From NCBI RefSeq assembly GCF_026343125.1, contig NZ_JAPEMB010000001.1:5461501-5525500 (forward strand): a DNA stretch of 64,000 nucleotides, in the 5' to 3' direction. Position 1 is the first letter of the stretch. The number at the start of each line of letters is the position of its first letter. Shown one piece after another: positions 44,567-52,379 of the stretch. The stretch is from Streptomyces sp. NBC_00094 (lineage in GTDB: Bacteria > Actinomycetota > Actinomycetes > Streptomycetales > Streptomycetaceae). The translations under genes were made by a program, and so were the position numbers. The notes beneath the pieces are model-generated. The model had not been told where the DNA came from. It did no database searches and was given only the letters and a program-made list of their open reading frames with translations.

Positions 44567-45478
44567 TCAGCCCTCCGACCGGACCCGGACGAACGCCACG
44601 TTCTCGTGCCGCCCGGCGACCTGGCGCAGCTCGACGGGGACCGGCGGGTCCACCCGCCGTACCGGCCCGTGCTCCGGGTCCTCGGCGAGCGGTCCCGCGC
44701 GGTCGCCCACCAGTGCGCCGACCTGGCGCGACTGCGCGGGGGACAGCCGGGGCGAGGTGGTCACGGTGCGGCCGTCGGGGAGCCGTACGAGCAGGGCGCG
44801 GGGCTGCTCGGCCGGGCCGATCACGCCGAGCAGCACGCCGTCGCTCGTGTCGGCGTGCCGGATCTTGCGCCAGGCCCAGGTGGGGCCCGCCCGGTAGGTG
44901 GAGCCCATCGCCTTCGCCACGACCCCCTCGACGCCCGAGGGCCGCAGCTCGCGGAACCACTCGCGGGCCGTCGCCTCGTCCCCGGTGGCCAGGACGCGCT
45001 GGAGCGGCGGCTCGGCCTCCCGCAGGGCGGCCCCGAGCAGCTCCCACCGGTCACGGAGAGGCAATCCCCGCACGTCCCGGCCCGGTACGGCGAGGAGGTC
45101 GAAGGCGATGTACGAGACGGGGACCCCGGCCCGTACCCGGTCCGCGTGCGAGCGGAGCAGGTCGGTGAAGCTCAGCCGCCCCTCCCGGTAGGCGCACAGC
45201 TCGCCGTCGAGCACGATCCCGGGCGGCAACTGCGTGCGCAGGTGGGCGGCGATCTCGGGGAACTCCGGCGCGAGGTCCCGGTGGGAGCGGGACTGGAGCA
45301 CGACCTTCCCGTCGGCGAGGACGAAGGCGAGGGCGCGGAAACCGTCCAGCTTGAGGGAGTACTGGAGCTCCCGGGGCGGCTCGGCCTGGCCCGGGACGGA
45401 GTCGGCGGACCGCGGCCGCATGACGTCGACGGGCGGCGGAAGCGCGACGCCGCCACCCGCGTCGGCTCCGCCGCTCAT
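44567..45478 (-). CDS. ATP-dependent DNA ligase (LigD ligase-type, NHEJ)
   Basis: 303-residue ligase. Adenylation domain with K43 in SLKLDGFR as AMP acceptor, LDGELCAY, AFDLLA, VEGVVAK and WRKIRHAD motifs; a short OB-fold tail. Separate from the polymerase, as usual in Streptomyces where LigD activities are split. ATG 45478 overlaps the polymerase stop (ATGA). Works with Ku and the polymerase in non-homologous end joining. Confidence 0.94.
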   Translation of the reverse strand: MSGGADAGGGVALPPPVDVMRPRSADSVPGQAEPPRELQYSLKLDGFRALAFVLADGKVVLQSRSHRDLAPEFPEIAAHLRTQLPPGIVLDGELCAYREGRLSFTDLLRSHADRVRAGVPVSYIAFDLLAVPGRDVRGLPLRDRWELLGAALREAEPPLQRVLATGDEATAREWFRELRPSGVEGVVAKAMGSTYRAGPTWAWRKIRHADTSDGVLLGVIGPAEQPRALLVRLPDGRTVTTSPRLSPAQSRQVGALVGDRAGPLAEDPEHGPVRRVDPPVPVELRQVAGRHENVAFVRVRSEG

Positions 45479-46371
45479 GGCACGCCACCCGCCCGCTCGG
45501 GCGCGAAGAGGGGCGCCAGGAGCTCTCCGTACCGCTCCAGACGTGGCGCGATGTCGTCCATCAGCAGAACGAGCTCCTCCGGATCGGCCGTGGGGGACGC
45601 GCAGCCCTCCACCTCCTCCCACGTGACGGGCGCCGAGACGGCGGGCAGGGCCCGGGCCCGCAGGGTGTAGGGGGTGGCGGTGGTCTTGGCGGCGGCGTTC
45701 TGGCTGTGGTCGACGAAGACCTTGCCGGGGCGCAGGGCCCGCGCCATCCGGTGCACGACCAGTTCGGGCAGGGCGGCCTCCGCCTCGACGGCGAGCTGCC
45801 TCGCGTACACGGAGGCCTGCTCGGAGGGCGTCGGCGCGATCGGGACCAGCAGGTGCAGCCCCTTGGCGCCGGAGGTCTTGGCGAAGGCCTCCAGGCCGTC
45901 CGCCGCGAGCCGCTCGCGCAGGTGGAGCGCGACCCGGCAGCACTCGGCGACCGTCGCGGGCGGCCCGGGGTCGAGGTCGAGGACGAGCCGGTCGGCGACG
46001 CCGGGGGAGGGGGTCCGCCATTGGGGCGTGTGGAACTCGACGACGAGGTTCGCGGCCCACATGAGCGAGGCCAGGTCCTGGATCACGACCTGCCGGGCGC
46101 GGGGGTCGTCGGAGCGGGGCACGGGGGTGGTGGTCACCCAGGAGGGTGTGCCGGGCGGCGGATTCTTGGTGAAGAAGAGCTGCCCGTCCGGACCGTCGGG
46201 GTAGCGCAGGAAGGAGACGGGCCGGTCGCGCAGATGCGGCAGGATCGCGGCCCCGACGGTGGCGTAGTAGTGCAGCACCTCGCCCTTCGTCGTGCCGGTG
46301 AGCGGGTGGAGCACCTTGCCCAGGTTGCTGAGCGCCAGGCGCCGCCCCTCCACCTCCGTGATGGGCGTCAT
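45475..46371 (-). CDS. LigD-type primase-polymerase (NHEJ)
   Basis: 298-residue AEP-superfamily polymerase. Catalytic D132/D134 in LVLDLDPGP, with the FAKTSGAKGLHLLVP and VFVDHSQNAAAKTT motifs of LigD PolDom. It fills gaps, preferably with ribonucleotides, at broken ends. ATG 46371 is 49 bp from the divergent ku start, so the promoters are back to back. Confidence 0.94.
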   Translation of the reverse strand: MTPITEVEGRRLALSNLGKVLHPLTGTTKGEVLHYYATVGAAILPHLRDRPVSFLRYPDGPDGQLFFTKNPPPGTPSWVTTTPVPRSDDPRARQVVIQDLASLMWAANLVVEFHTPQWRTPSPGVADRLVLDLDPGPPATVAECCRVALHLRERLAADGLEAFAKTSGAKGLHLLVPIAPTPSEQASVYARQLAVEAEAALPELVVHRMARALRPGKVFVDHSQNAAAKTTATPYTLRARALPAVSAPVTWEEVEGCASPTADPEELVLLMDDIAPRLERYGELLAPLFAPERAGGVP

Positions 46372-46420
46372 ACGATGAGAATCCCACGATCCGGACATCC
46401 CTGTGTGAAAGGGAAGAACC

Positions 46421-47398
46421 GTGCGATCCATCTGGAACGGCGCTATTTCCTTCGGGCTGGTCAGCATCCCGATCAAGCTGGTGAACGCCACCGAGAGCCG
46501 GTCCGTCTCGTTCCGCCAGATCCACACCGAGGACGGCGGCCGGGTCCGCTACAAGAAGGTGTGCGAGCTCGACGGCGAGGAGGTCTCCGGCGCGGAGATC
46601 GGCAAGGCGTACGAGGAGGCCGACGGGACCATGATCCCGATCACCGACGAGGACCTGGCCGCGCTGCCGCTCCCCACGGCGAAGACGATCGAGATCATGG
46701 CCTTCGTGCCGGCCGGGGAGATCGACGCGCTCCAGATGGAGGCGGCGTACTACCTCTCGGCGAACGGGGTGCCCGCGGCCAAGCCGTACACGCTGCTCCG
46801 GGAGGCGCTCAAGCGGAGCGACAAGGTGGCGGTGGCGAAGTTCGCGCTGCGGGGGCGGGAGCGGCTCGGCATGCTCCGGGTCGTGGGCGACGTGATCGCG
46901 ATGCACGGTCTGCTCTGGCCGGACGAGATCCGGGCCCCGGAGGGTGTGGCGCCGGAGACGCCGGTGACGGTGCGGGAGGCCGAACTGGACCTGGCGGACG
47001 CCCTGATGGCCACGCTCGGGGAGGTCGACATCGACACACTGCACGACGACTACCGCACGGCGGTGGAGGAGATGATCGCGGCCAAGGCGGAGGGCGGCGA
47101 GGCGGTGGCGCCGCCGGAGCCGGGCGAGGAGGGTGGCGGACAGGTCATCGACCTGATGGCGGCCCTGGAGAACAGTGTGCGGGCGGCGAAGGAGGCGCGG
47201 GGTGGGGTCGCGGAGGTGACCGAGCTGAAGCCGCGGGGGACGGCGGCGAAGAAGGCGCAGCCGAAGAAAGCGGCGGCGAAGAAAGCGGCGGCGAAGAAAG
47301 CGGCGGCGAAGAAGGCGGCGACCGCAAAGACGTCGGCCGCGAAGAAGTCCACAGCCGAAACACCGGCGAAGAAGGCCCCGCGCAAGCGCACGGCCTGA
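46421..47398 (+). CDS. ku: Ku DNA end-binding protein
   Basis: 325-residue bacterial Ku homodimer subunit (MRSIWNGAISFGLVSIPIKL start, core about 1-250). It encircles DNA ends and recruits the ligase. The lysine-rich C-terminal tail has four AAAKK units encoded by a 15-bp GCGGCGGCGAAGAAA-type repeat (about 47264-47320), which is a DNA-binding extension typical of actinobacterial Ku. GTG start behind GGGAAG. Followed by a strong terminator. Confidence 0.97.
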   Translation: MRSIWNGAISFGLVSIPIKLVNATESRSVSFRQIHTEDGGRVRYKKVCELDGEEVSGAEIGKAYEEADGTMIPITDEDLAALPLPTAKTIEIMAFVPAGEIDALQMEAAYYLSANGVPAAKPYTLLREALKRSDKVAVAKFALRGRERLGMLRVVGDVIAMHGLLWPDEIRAPEGVAPETPVTVREAELDLADALMATLGEVDIDTLHDDYRTAVEEMIAAKAEGGEAVAPPEPGEEGGGQVIDLMAALENSVRAAKEARGGVAEVTELKPRGTAAKKAQPKKAAAKKAAAKKAAAKKAATAKTSAAKKSTAETPAKKAPRKRTA

Positions 47399-47423
47399 GC
47401 GGCGCATAGGCCACGAAAGCCCT

Positions 47424-47459
47424 GAAGAGGCCCCCGGACCACGGTCCGGGGGCCTCTTC
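47424..47459 (+). terminator. Terminator after ku
   Basis: GAAGAGGCCCCCGGACC / GGTCCGGGGGCCTCTTC: perfect 17-bp arms with only two bases between them (effectively a 16-bp stem with a 4-base loop), followed by TCCGTCTGTCC, 26 bases after the ku stop. Confidence 0.9.
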
Positions 47460-47657
47460 TCCGTCTGTCCTCCGTGCCCGTTGTGCCAGGCCCAACTCAC
47501 CGCACACCGGACAGAAGTGACCGACCTTCGGACAACAGCTGGTCAAATTCTTGTTGCAGACCTGTCAAACATTCGACTTCGCTGGCACGCTCGCACCCGC
47601 ATCACCCCCGCCACCCCCCCCCACACGATCCCCACGTGCTTCAGCGAAGGAGCCCGC

Positions 47658-49235
47658 GTGATCCGCCAGCAGTCCTCGCACCGTCGGACCGTCACCACCA
47701 CGGTCCGTGCCGCCGCCCTGATCGCCTCGGCCGCCATGGTCGTCGTCGGAGTCCAGTCGGGCGCCGCCAGCGCCGATTCCCAGCGCGAGGCGGGCGCCAC
47801 CGCGCTCGTCCTCACCGGCACGCAGCGCGCCGCCGCCGTCCAGGAGGCGCAGGCGGGGGCCGCCGCCACCGCCAAGGCCATCGGCCTCTCGGACCAGGAG
47901 AAGCTGGTCGTCCGCGACGTCGTCAAGGACGCCGACGGCACCGTCCACACGCGTTACGAGCGCACCTACGAGGGCCTGCCGGTCCTCGGCGGCGACCTGG
48001 TCGTGCACCAGAAGAAGAACGGCTCCCGCGCGACGACCAAGGCGACCACCGCCCGGATATCCGTCCCGAGCACCGAGGCCAAGGCCCCGGCCGCGACGGC
48101 GAAGAGCACGGCCCGCAAGGTGATCTGGGCTGCCACCGGCAAGCCGGCCCTGGCCTGGGAGACCGTCGTCACCGGCGTCCAGCACGACGGCACGCCGAGC
48201 GAGCGCCACGTGATCACCGACGCCGCCACGGGCAAGGAGCTGTACGCCTACGAGGCGATCGAGACGGGCGTCGGCAACACCCAGTACAGCGGCCAGGTCA
48301 CGCTCGGCACGTCGCCCTCGTTCACCCTCACGGACGCGGCACGCGGCGGCCACAAGACGTACGACCTGAACGGTGGCACCAACGGCACCGGTTCGCTCTT
48401 CACCAACGGCACCGACACGTGGGGCAACGGCCTGGCGACGAACCGCGAGACCGCCGCCGCGGACGCCCACTACGGCGCGGCCGTCACGTGGGACTTCTAC
48501 AAGAACGAGCTCGGCCGCAACGGCATCCGCGGAGACGGCGTCGCCGCCTACTCGCGCGTCCACTACGGCAACGCGTACGTCAACGCCTTCTGGTCGGACT
48601 CCTGCTTCTGCATGACGTACGGAGACGGCGCGGGCAACCTCAAGCCGCTCACCTCCCTCGACGTCGCGGGCCACGAGATGTCCCACGGCCTGACCGCCGC
48701 CACCGCGGGCCTGCGCTACAGCAAGGAGTCGGGCGGCCTCAACGAAGCCACCTCCGACATCCTGGGCACCTCGGTCGAGTTCTACGCGGGCAGCACGGCC
48801 GACGCGGGCGACTACCTCATCGGCGAGAAGATCGACATCCGCGGCAACGGCACCCCGCTCCGCTACATGGACAAGCCCAGCAAGGACGGCAACTCCGCCG
48901 ACTACTGGTCCAGCTCGGTCGGCCGCCTCGACGTCCACTACTCCTCGGGCCCGGCCAACCACTTCTTCTACCTGCTCTCCGAGGGCAGCGGCACGAAGAC
49001 GATCAACGGTGTGGTCCACAGCTCCGCGACCTACGACGGCTCCACCCTCACGGGCATCGGCCGCGCCAAGGCCTACAAGATCTGGTACAAGGCCCTCTCC
49101 ACCTACATGACCTCCTCCACCAACTACGCGGGCGCCCGCACGGCCACCCTCCAGGCCACCGCCGACCTGTACGGCGCCACGAGCGCGGAGTACACCGCGG
49201 TCGCCAACACCTGGACCGCGATCAACGTCAAGTAA
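47658..49235 (+). CDS. Secreted thermolysin-family (M4) metalloprotease
   Basis: 525-residue neutral protease precursor. Signal peptide about 1-40 (ending GAASA), FTP/propeptide domain to about 200, and the M4 domain with zinc-binding HEMSH at 339-343, third ligand in GGLNEATSD, and C-terminal catalytic His in LDVHYSSGPANHFFYLL. GAAGGAG lies 6 bases before GTG 47658, which fixes the start. Extracellular protein degradation. The 178 bases upstream contain AT-richer TTCTTGTTGCAGACC and TGTCAAACATTCG, likely the promoter. Confidence 0.95.
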   Translation: MIRQQSSHRRTVTTTVRAAALIASAAMVVVGVQSGAASADSQREAGATALVLTGTQRAAAVQEAQAGAAATAKAIGLSDQEKLVVRDVVKDADGTVHTRYERTYEGLPVLGGDLVVHQKKNGSRATTKATTARISVPSTEAKAPAATAKSTARKVIWAATGKPALAWETVVTGVQHDGTPSERHVITDAATGKELYAYEAIETGVGNTQYSGQVTLGTSPSFTLTDAARGGHKTYDLNGGTNGTGSLFTNGTDTWGNGLATNRETAAADAHYGAAVTWDFYKNELGRNGIRGDGVAAYSRVHYGNAYVNAFWSDSCFCMTYGDGAGNLKPLTSLDVAGHEMSHGLTAATAGLRYSKESGGLNEATSDILGTSVEFYAGSTADAGDYLIGEKIDIRGNGTPLRYMDKPSKDGNSADYWSSSVGRLDVHYSSGPANHFFYLLSEGSGTKTINGVVHSSATYDGSTLTGIGRAKAYKIWYKALSTYMTSSTNYAGARTATLQATADLYGATSAEYTAVANTWTAINVK

Positions 49236-49255
49236 CAGGCCGAGCCATCGGCTTC

Positions 49256-49371
49256 CCACGCCGGCTTCCCCCACCTGACAGCTTCCCTCAGGGACGGTTG
49301 ACGATCACGCAACCGCCTTGATGTGATGGTCTGTTACATCGTTTGATCGAAGGTGGGGGAAGCCGGCGTGG
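49256..49371 (+). promoter_or_regulatory. Perfect 21-bp inverted repeat enclosing the DUF262 promoter
   Basis: Left arm 49256-49276 (begins CCACGCCGGCTT) and right arm 49351-49371 (ends GCCGGCGTGG) are perfectly complementary over 21 bp, 74 bases apart. The right arm includes the GGTGGGGGA ribosome-binding site and the GTG at 49368 of the DUF262 gene. The enclosed 74 bases contain TTGACG and an ACATCG-rich stretch, a plausible promoter. A transcript reading through from the protease gene would fold and hide the start; one begun inside would not. Confidence 0.75.
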
Positions 49372-51191
49372 CGCTCGACAACCCGGATCTCAAGGACGTG
49401 CTCAAGGATGTCGCCTCCGGCGTCCTCCAGCTCCCGGACTTCCAGCGCGACTGGAAGTGGGACGACGAGCGGATCAGGGCGCTCATCGCGACCGTCACCC
49501 TGAAATACCCGCTCGGCGTCGTCATGTCCCTGCACACGGGCGGCGCGAGCCCGTTCAAGGCGCGCACGCTCAAGGGCGCCGAGAGCGGCGAGGGCAAGAC
49601 CCCCGACCTGCTGCTCCTCGACGGGCAGCAGCGACTCACCTCGCTCTTCCAGGCGCTGCACCAGGACGCCCCGGTCGAGACGCGGGACGGCCGCGGCAAG
49701 GACATGACGTGCTGGTACTACGTCGACATCGCCAAGGCGGTCGGGTCGCCGGCGGACCGGGACGACGCGATCGTGTCCGTTCCCGAGGGCAAGGTCCTGA
49801 AGCGGGACTTCGCCCGCACGGTCGTCCTCGACCTCACGACGACCGAACGCGAGTGCGCGGCCGGCCACTTCCCGCTGCACTTCGTCTTCGACACCCACCG
49901 GGTGGGGGCCTGGCAGCAGGAGTTCGTGCGCAACCCGGAGAACTGGCCGCTCTGGATGAAGTTCCAGGAGCAGGTCCTGAACAACATGCTGTCGTTCGAC
50001 GTGCCGATGATCAAACTGGCGGCCACGACCACCACGGACGCCGTGTGCGCGGTGTTCGAGCGGGTCAACTCCGGTGGCGTGCCGCTGAACGTCTTCGAAC
50101 TGCTCACCGCGACCTACGCGGGAAACCGGGAGTACGTCGCCGCGCACGGTGACTACTACCGGCTGCCCGACGAGTGGCGCGGGATCAAGCAGGACCTCAC
50201 CCTGGCGTACCCGGTGCTCGGCCGGCCGGAGAGCGGCCCGGACGACGGACTCAGCAGCAGCGACTTCCTCCAGGCGGTCTCCCTCGTGCGCACCTGGGAG
50301 GCGAAGCAGGAGGGGTCCGGCACGGTCGTGTCCTGCAAGCGCAGGGACCTGCTCAACCTGCCGCTGGAGGACTTCCGCCGCCTGGCGCCCAGGGTGGCCG
50401 AGGCCTTCCGGTGGGTGGGCGGCTTCCTGGAGCGCCAGTCCATCGTCCGCACGGCGGACCTTCCGTACCGCACGCAGCTGGTGCCGCTCGCCGCCGTACG
50501 CGCGCTGCTCGGCAGGGAGGCGGACGCGCCCGCCGCCCGGGAGCGCATCGCCCAGTGGTACTGGTGCGGCGTCCTCGGCGAGATGTACGGAGGATCGCTG
50601 GAGACCCGCTTCACACGCGACGTCGAGCAGCTGATCGACTGGATCCGGGACGAGGACGCCCCCCAGCCCGACACGGTCGCGGAGGCGACGTTCCACGAAG
50701 TCCGCCTGGACACCCTCTCCACCCGCAACAGCGCCGCCTACAAGGGGATCTACGCCCTGCTCATCAGGCAGGGGGCGGTGGACTGGCACTACACCGAAGA
50801 CGCGCTGACCCCCGGGCAGCTGGTGGAGCGGTCCGTCGACGTGCGGCTGATCTACCCCAAGTCGTGGATCGCCAAGAACCTCGCCGACTGGCCCGCACAC
50901 GTGGACTGGGCGGCGCGCGCGAGCTCGATCGTCAACAAGACGCCCCTGTCCCTCAGGGCCGCCAAGAGCATGTCCGGGCCGCCGACGGCCTACCTCAAGA
51001 CGCTCTCGCTGGAGTCGGGGATGCGCCCCGAGTGGTTCGAGGACGTCCTCGCCACCCACCTCGTCGACGTGGACGCCCTGCGCGAGGACGACTTCGTCCG
51101 CTTCTACGAGACCCGCGCCAGGCGACTCGCGGAGCTGGTCATGCTGGCCATGGGCAAGCGCACCGTCGGCCGCGACACGACGGAGTGGTGA
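49368..51191 (+). CDS. DUF262 protein with degenerate DUF1524 domain
   Basis: 607 residues. N-terminal DUF262 (GmrS/ParB-like NTPase) domain: LPDFQRDW (22-29), DGQQRLTSLF (85-94) and FERVNSGGVPLN (230-241), all intact. The C-terminus aligns with DUF1524 (SIVNKTPLS at 520-528, PPTAYL at 538-543), but the HNH-type HHIFP is replaced by RLIYP (493-497), so the nuclease site appears dead. GTG 49368 has GGTGGGGGA at proper distance; an in-frame GTG at 49353 is possible. The end overlaps or abuts the CBS-HEPN gene. GmrSD-like proteins act against modified phage DNA; here the effector may be the partner. Confidence 0.85.
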   Translation: MALDNPDLKDVLKDVASGVLQLPDFQRDWKWDDERIRALIATVTLKYPLGVVMSLHTGGASPFKARTLKGAESGEGKTPDLLLLDGQQRLTSLFQALHQDAPVETRDGRGKDMTCWYYVDIAKAVGSPADRDDAIVSVPEGKVLKRDFARTVVLDLTTTERECAAGHFPLHFVFDTHRVGAWQQEFVRNPENWPLWMKFQEQVLNNMLSFDVPMIKLAATTTTDAVCAVFERVNSGGVPLNVFELLTATYAGNREYVAAHGDYYRLPDEWRGIKQDLTLAYPVLGRPESGPDDGLSSSDFLQAVSLVRTWEAKQEGSGTVVSCKRRDLLNLPLEDFRRLAPRVAEAFRWVGGFLERQSIVRTADLPYRTQLVPLAAVRALLGREADAPAARERIAQWYWCGVLGEMYGGSLETRFTRDVEQLIDWIRDEDAPQPDTVAEATFHEVRLDTLSTRNSAAYKGIYALLIRQGAVDWHYTEDALTPGQLVERSVDVRLIYPKSWIAKNLADWPAHVDWAARASSIVNKTPLSLRAAKSMSGPPTAYLKTLSLESGMRPEWFEDVLATHLVDVDALREDDFVRFYETRARRLAELVMLAMGKRTVGRDTTEW

Positions 51192-51199
51192 ACCCGGCC

Positions 51200-52249
51200 A
51201 TGGCACAGAACCCCAGCGAGGAGGAGCTGCTCGCCCTGAAGGGCCGGCAGATCCCGGTGCAGGACCTGCTCTCGCTCTTCGGCACCCGGCTCCGCAACGG
51301 CCTGACGGTGCCCCGGATCGAGCAGGCGCTCAAGGACGTGGGCCTCACCACCCTGCCGTACTTCGGCACCTGCAACCACGGCGCCGACGTCCACGTGGTC
51401 ACCTGGCAGCCGCAGCCGCAGGCCGCCCCGGAGGAGACCGGCGGCGAGGGCGAGGACGACGGCGAGGGTGACCAGGAGGAGCCGGGGGCGGGCGGCCTGC
51501 CCGCCCGGCCGCTGCGGATCGGCGACATCCCGTCCGCGACGGGCGGACTGTTCTCCGTCGAACCGGACACGCCGCTCACCCAGGTCACCTGGCTCATGCG
51601 GACGAAGGGGTACTCCCAGATCCCCGTGATCGAGCGGGGCGCGACCCTCTGCGGTGTCGTCACCTGGAGCTCGGTGGCGAAGGTGTACGAGACGACCGCC
51701 TCCGCCGTCCTCGCCGAGGCGATGGTCGAGGACCCGCCCGTCGTCGAGGCGCACCACGACTTCTTCCAGCTGCTCCCGCGCGTCAGCGACGACGGCTACC
51801 TGCTCGTCCGGGCCAGCGACGGCAGCTTCTGCGGGATCGTGACCACGGCCGACATCACCCAGCGGTTCGACGCGACGGCCTGGCCGTTCTTCGTCGTCGG
51901 GGAGATCGAGTCCCGGCTGCGGAAGTGCCTGGGCGCGCGGATCGGCGAGGACGCCATCCGGGCGGTGCAGCTGAGCAACAAGCGCACCGGCCTGATCACG
52001 GACCTGATGTTCGGCGGCTACGTGAAGCTCCTCGACGGCGACCAGCAGAACCCCGCACTCCGAACCCGCTCGGACGAGAACTGGCAGGCGCTCGGCTGGC
52101 CCGGCGTCGACCGGGTCCAGTTCGTGCGCCAGCTCGACCGGGTACGCGTCATCCGGAACGGCATCGCCCACTTCGACGCCGAGCCGCTGTCCCCGCGGTC
52201 GGCCAAGGAACTGCGGGAGTTCGTCGGGCTGCTCCGCCAGCTCACCTGA
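51200..52249 (+). CDS. CBS-pair protein with C-terminal HEPN-like domain
   Basis: 349 residues. A small N-terminal domain (1-70), an acidic linker (77-95), two CBS modules (about 105-165 and 172-225) able to bind adenine nucleotides, and a helical C-terminus (228-349) ending in VRVIRNGIAHF with R319-x4-H324, the HEPN RNase motif. Together: a nucleotide-sensing, possibly RNA-cutting effector. ATG 51200 lies 8 bases after the DUF262 stop; an in-frame GTG at 51188 overlaps that stop (GTGA) and may be used. Fold assignment of the HEPN part rests on the motif and helical pattern only. Confidence 0.75.
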   Translation: MAQNPSEEELLALKGRQIPVQDLLSLFGTRLRNGLTVPRIEQALKDVGLTTLPYFGTCNHGADVHVVTWQPQPQAAPEETGGEGEDDGEGDQEEPGAGGLPARPLRIGDIPSATGGLFSVEPDTPLTQVTWLMRTKGYSQIPVIERGATLCGVVTWSSVAKVYETTASAVLAEAMVEDPPVVEAHHDFFQLLPRVSDDGYLLVRASDGSFCGIVTTADITQRFDATAWPFFVVGEIESRLRKCLGARIGEDAIRAVQLSNKRTGLITDLMFGGYVKLLDGDQQNPALRTRSDENWQALGWPGVDRVQFVRQLDRVRVIRNGIAHFDAEPLSPRSAKELREFVGLLRQLT

Positions 52250-52254
52250 CGCGG

Positions 52255-52379
52255 TACTCGCGGCCGGGACCGGGACCGGGGCCTGGGCCACGACGCCGGC
52301 CGGGCGCCCGGCTCGCGGCGCCCGGCTTGCGGCCCCCGGCTCGTCCCGACTGCTCGCGGCCTCCGGCTCGTGCCGACTA
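52255..52379. repeat. Low-complexity convergent gap
   Basis: GC-rich direct repeats of GGCTCGTCCCGACT / GGCTCGTGCCGACT (27-base period) and CCCGGCTCGCGG-type units between the CBS-HEPN stop and the PBP stop. Confidence 0.45.

Noticed and set aside
42131..45670. 1,179-codon open frame on the plus strand
   Set aside because: Antisense of the HEAT-repeat and ligase genes; no recognisable protein segment.
49256..49371. Possible miniature transposon (inverted repeats around 74 bp)
   Set aside because: No target-site duplication is visible and the right arm is the ribosome-binding site and start of a gene; a regulatory structure is more likely.
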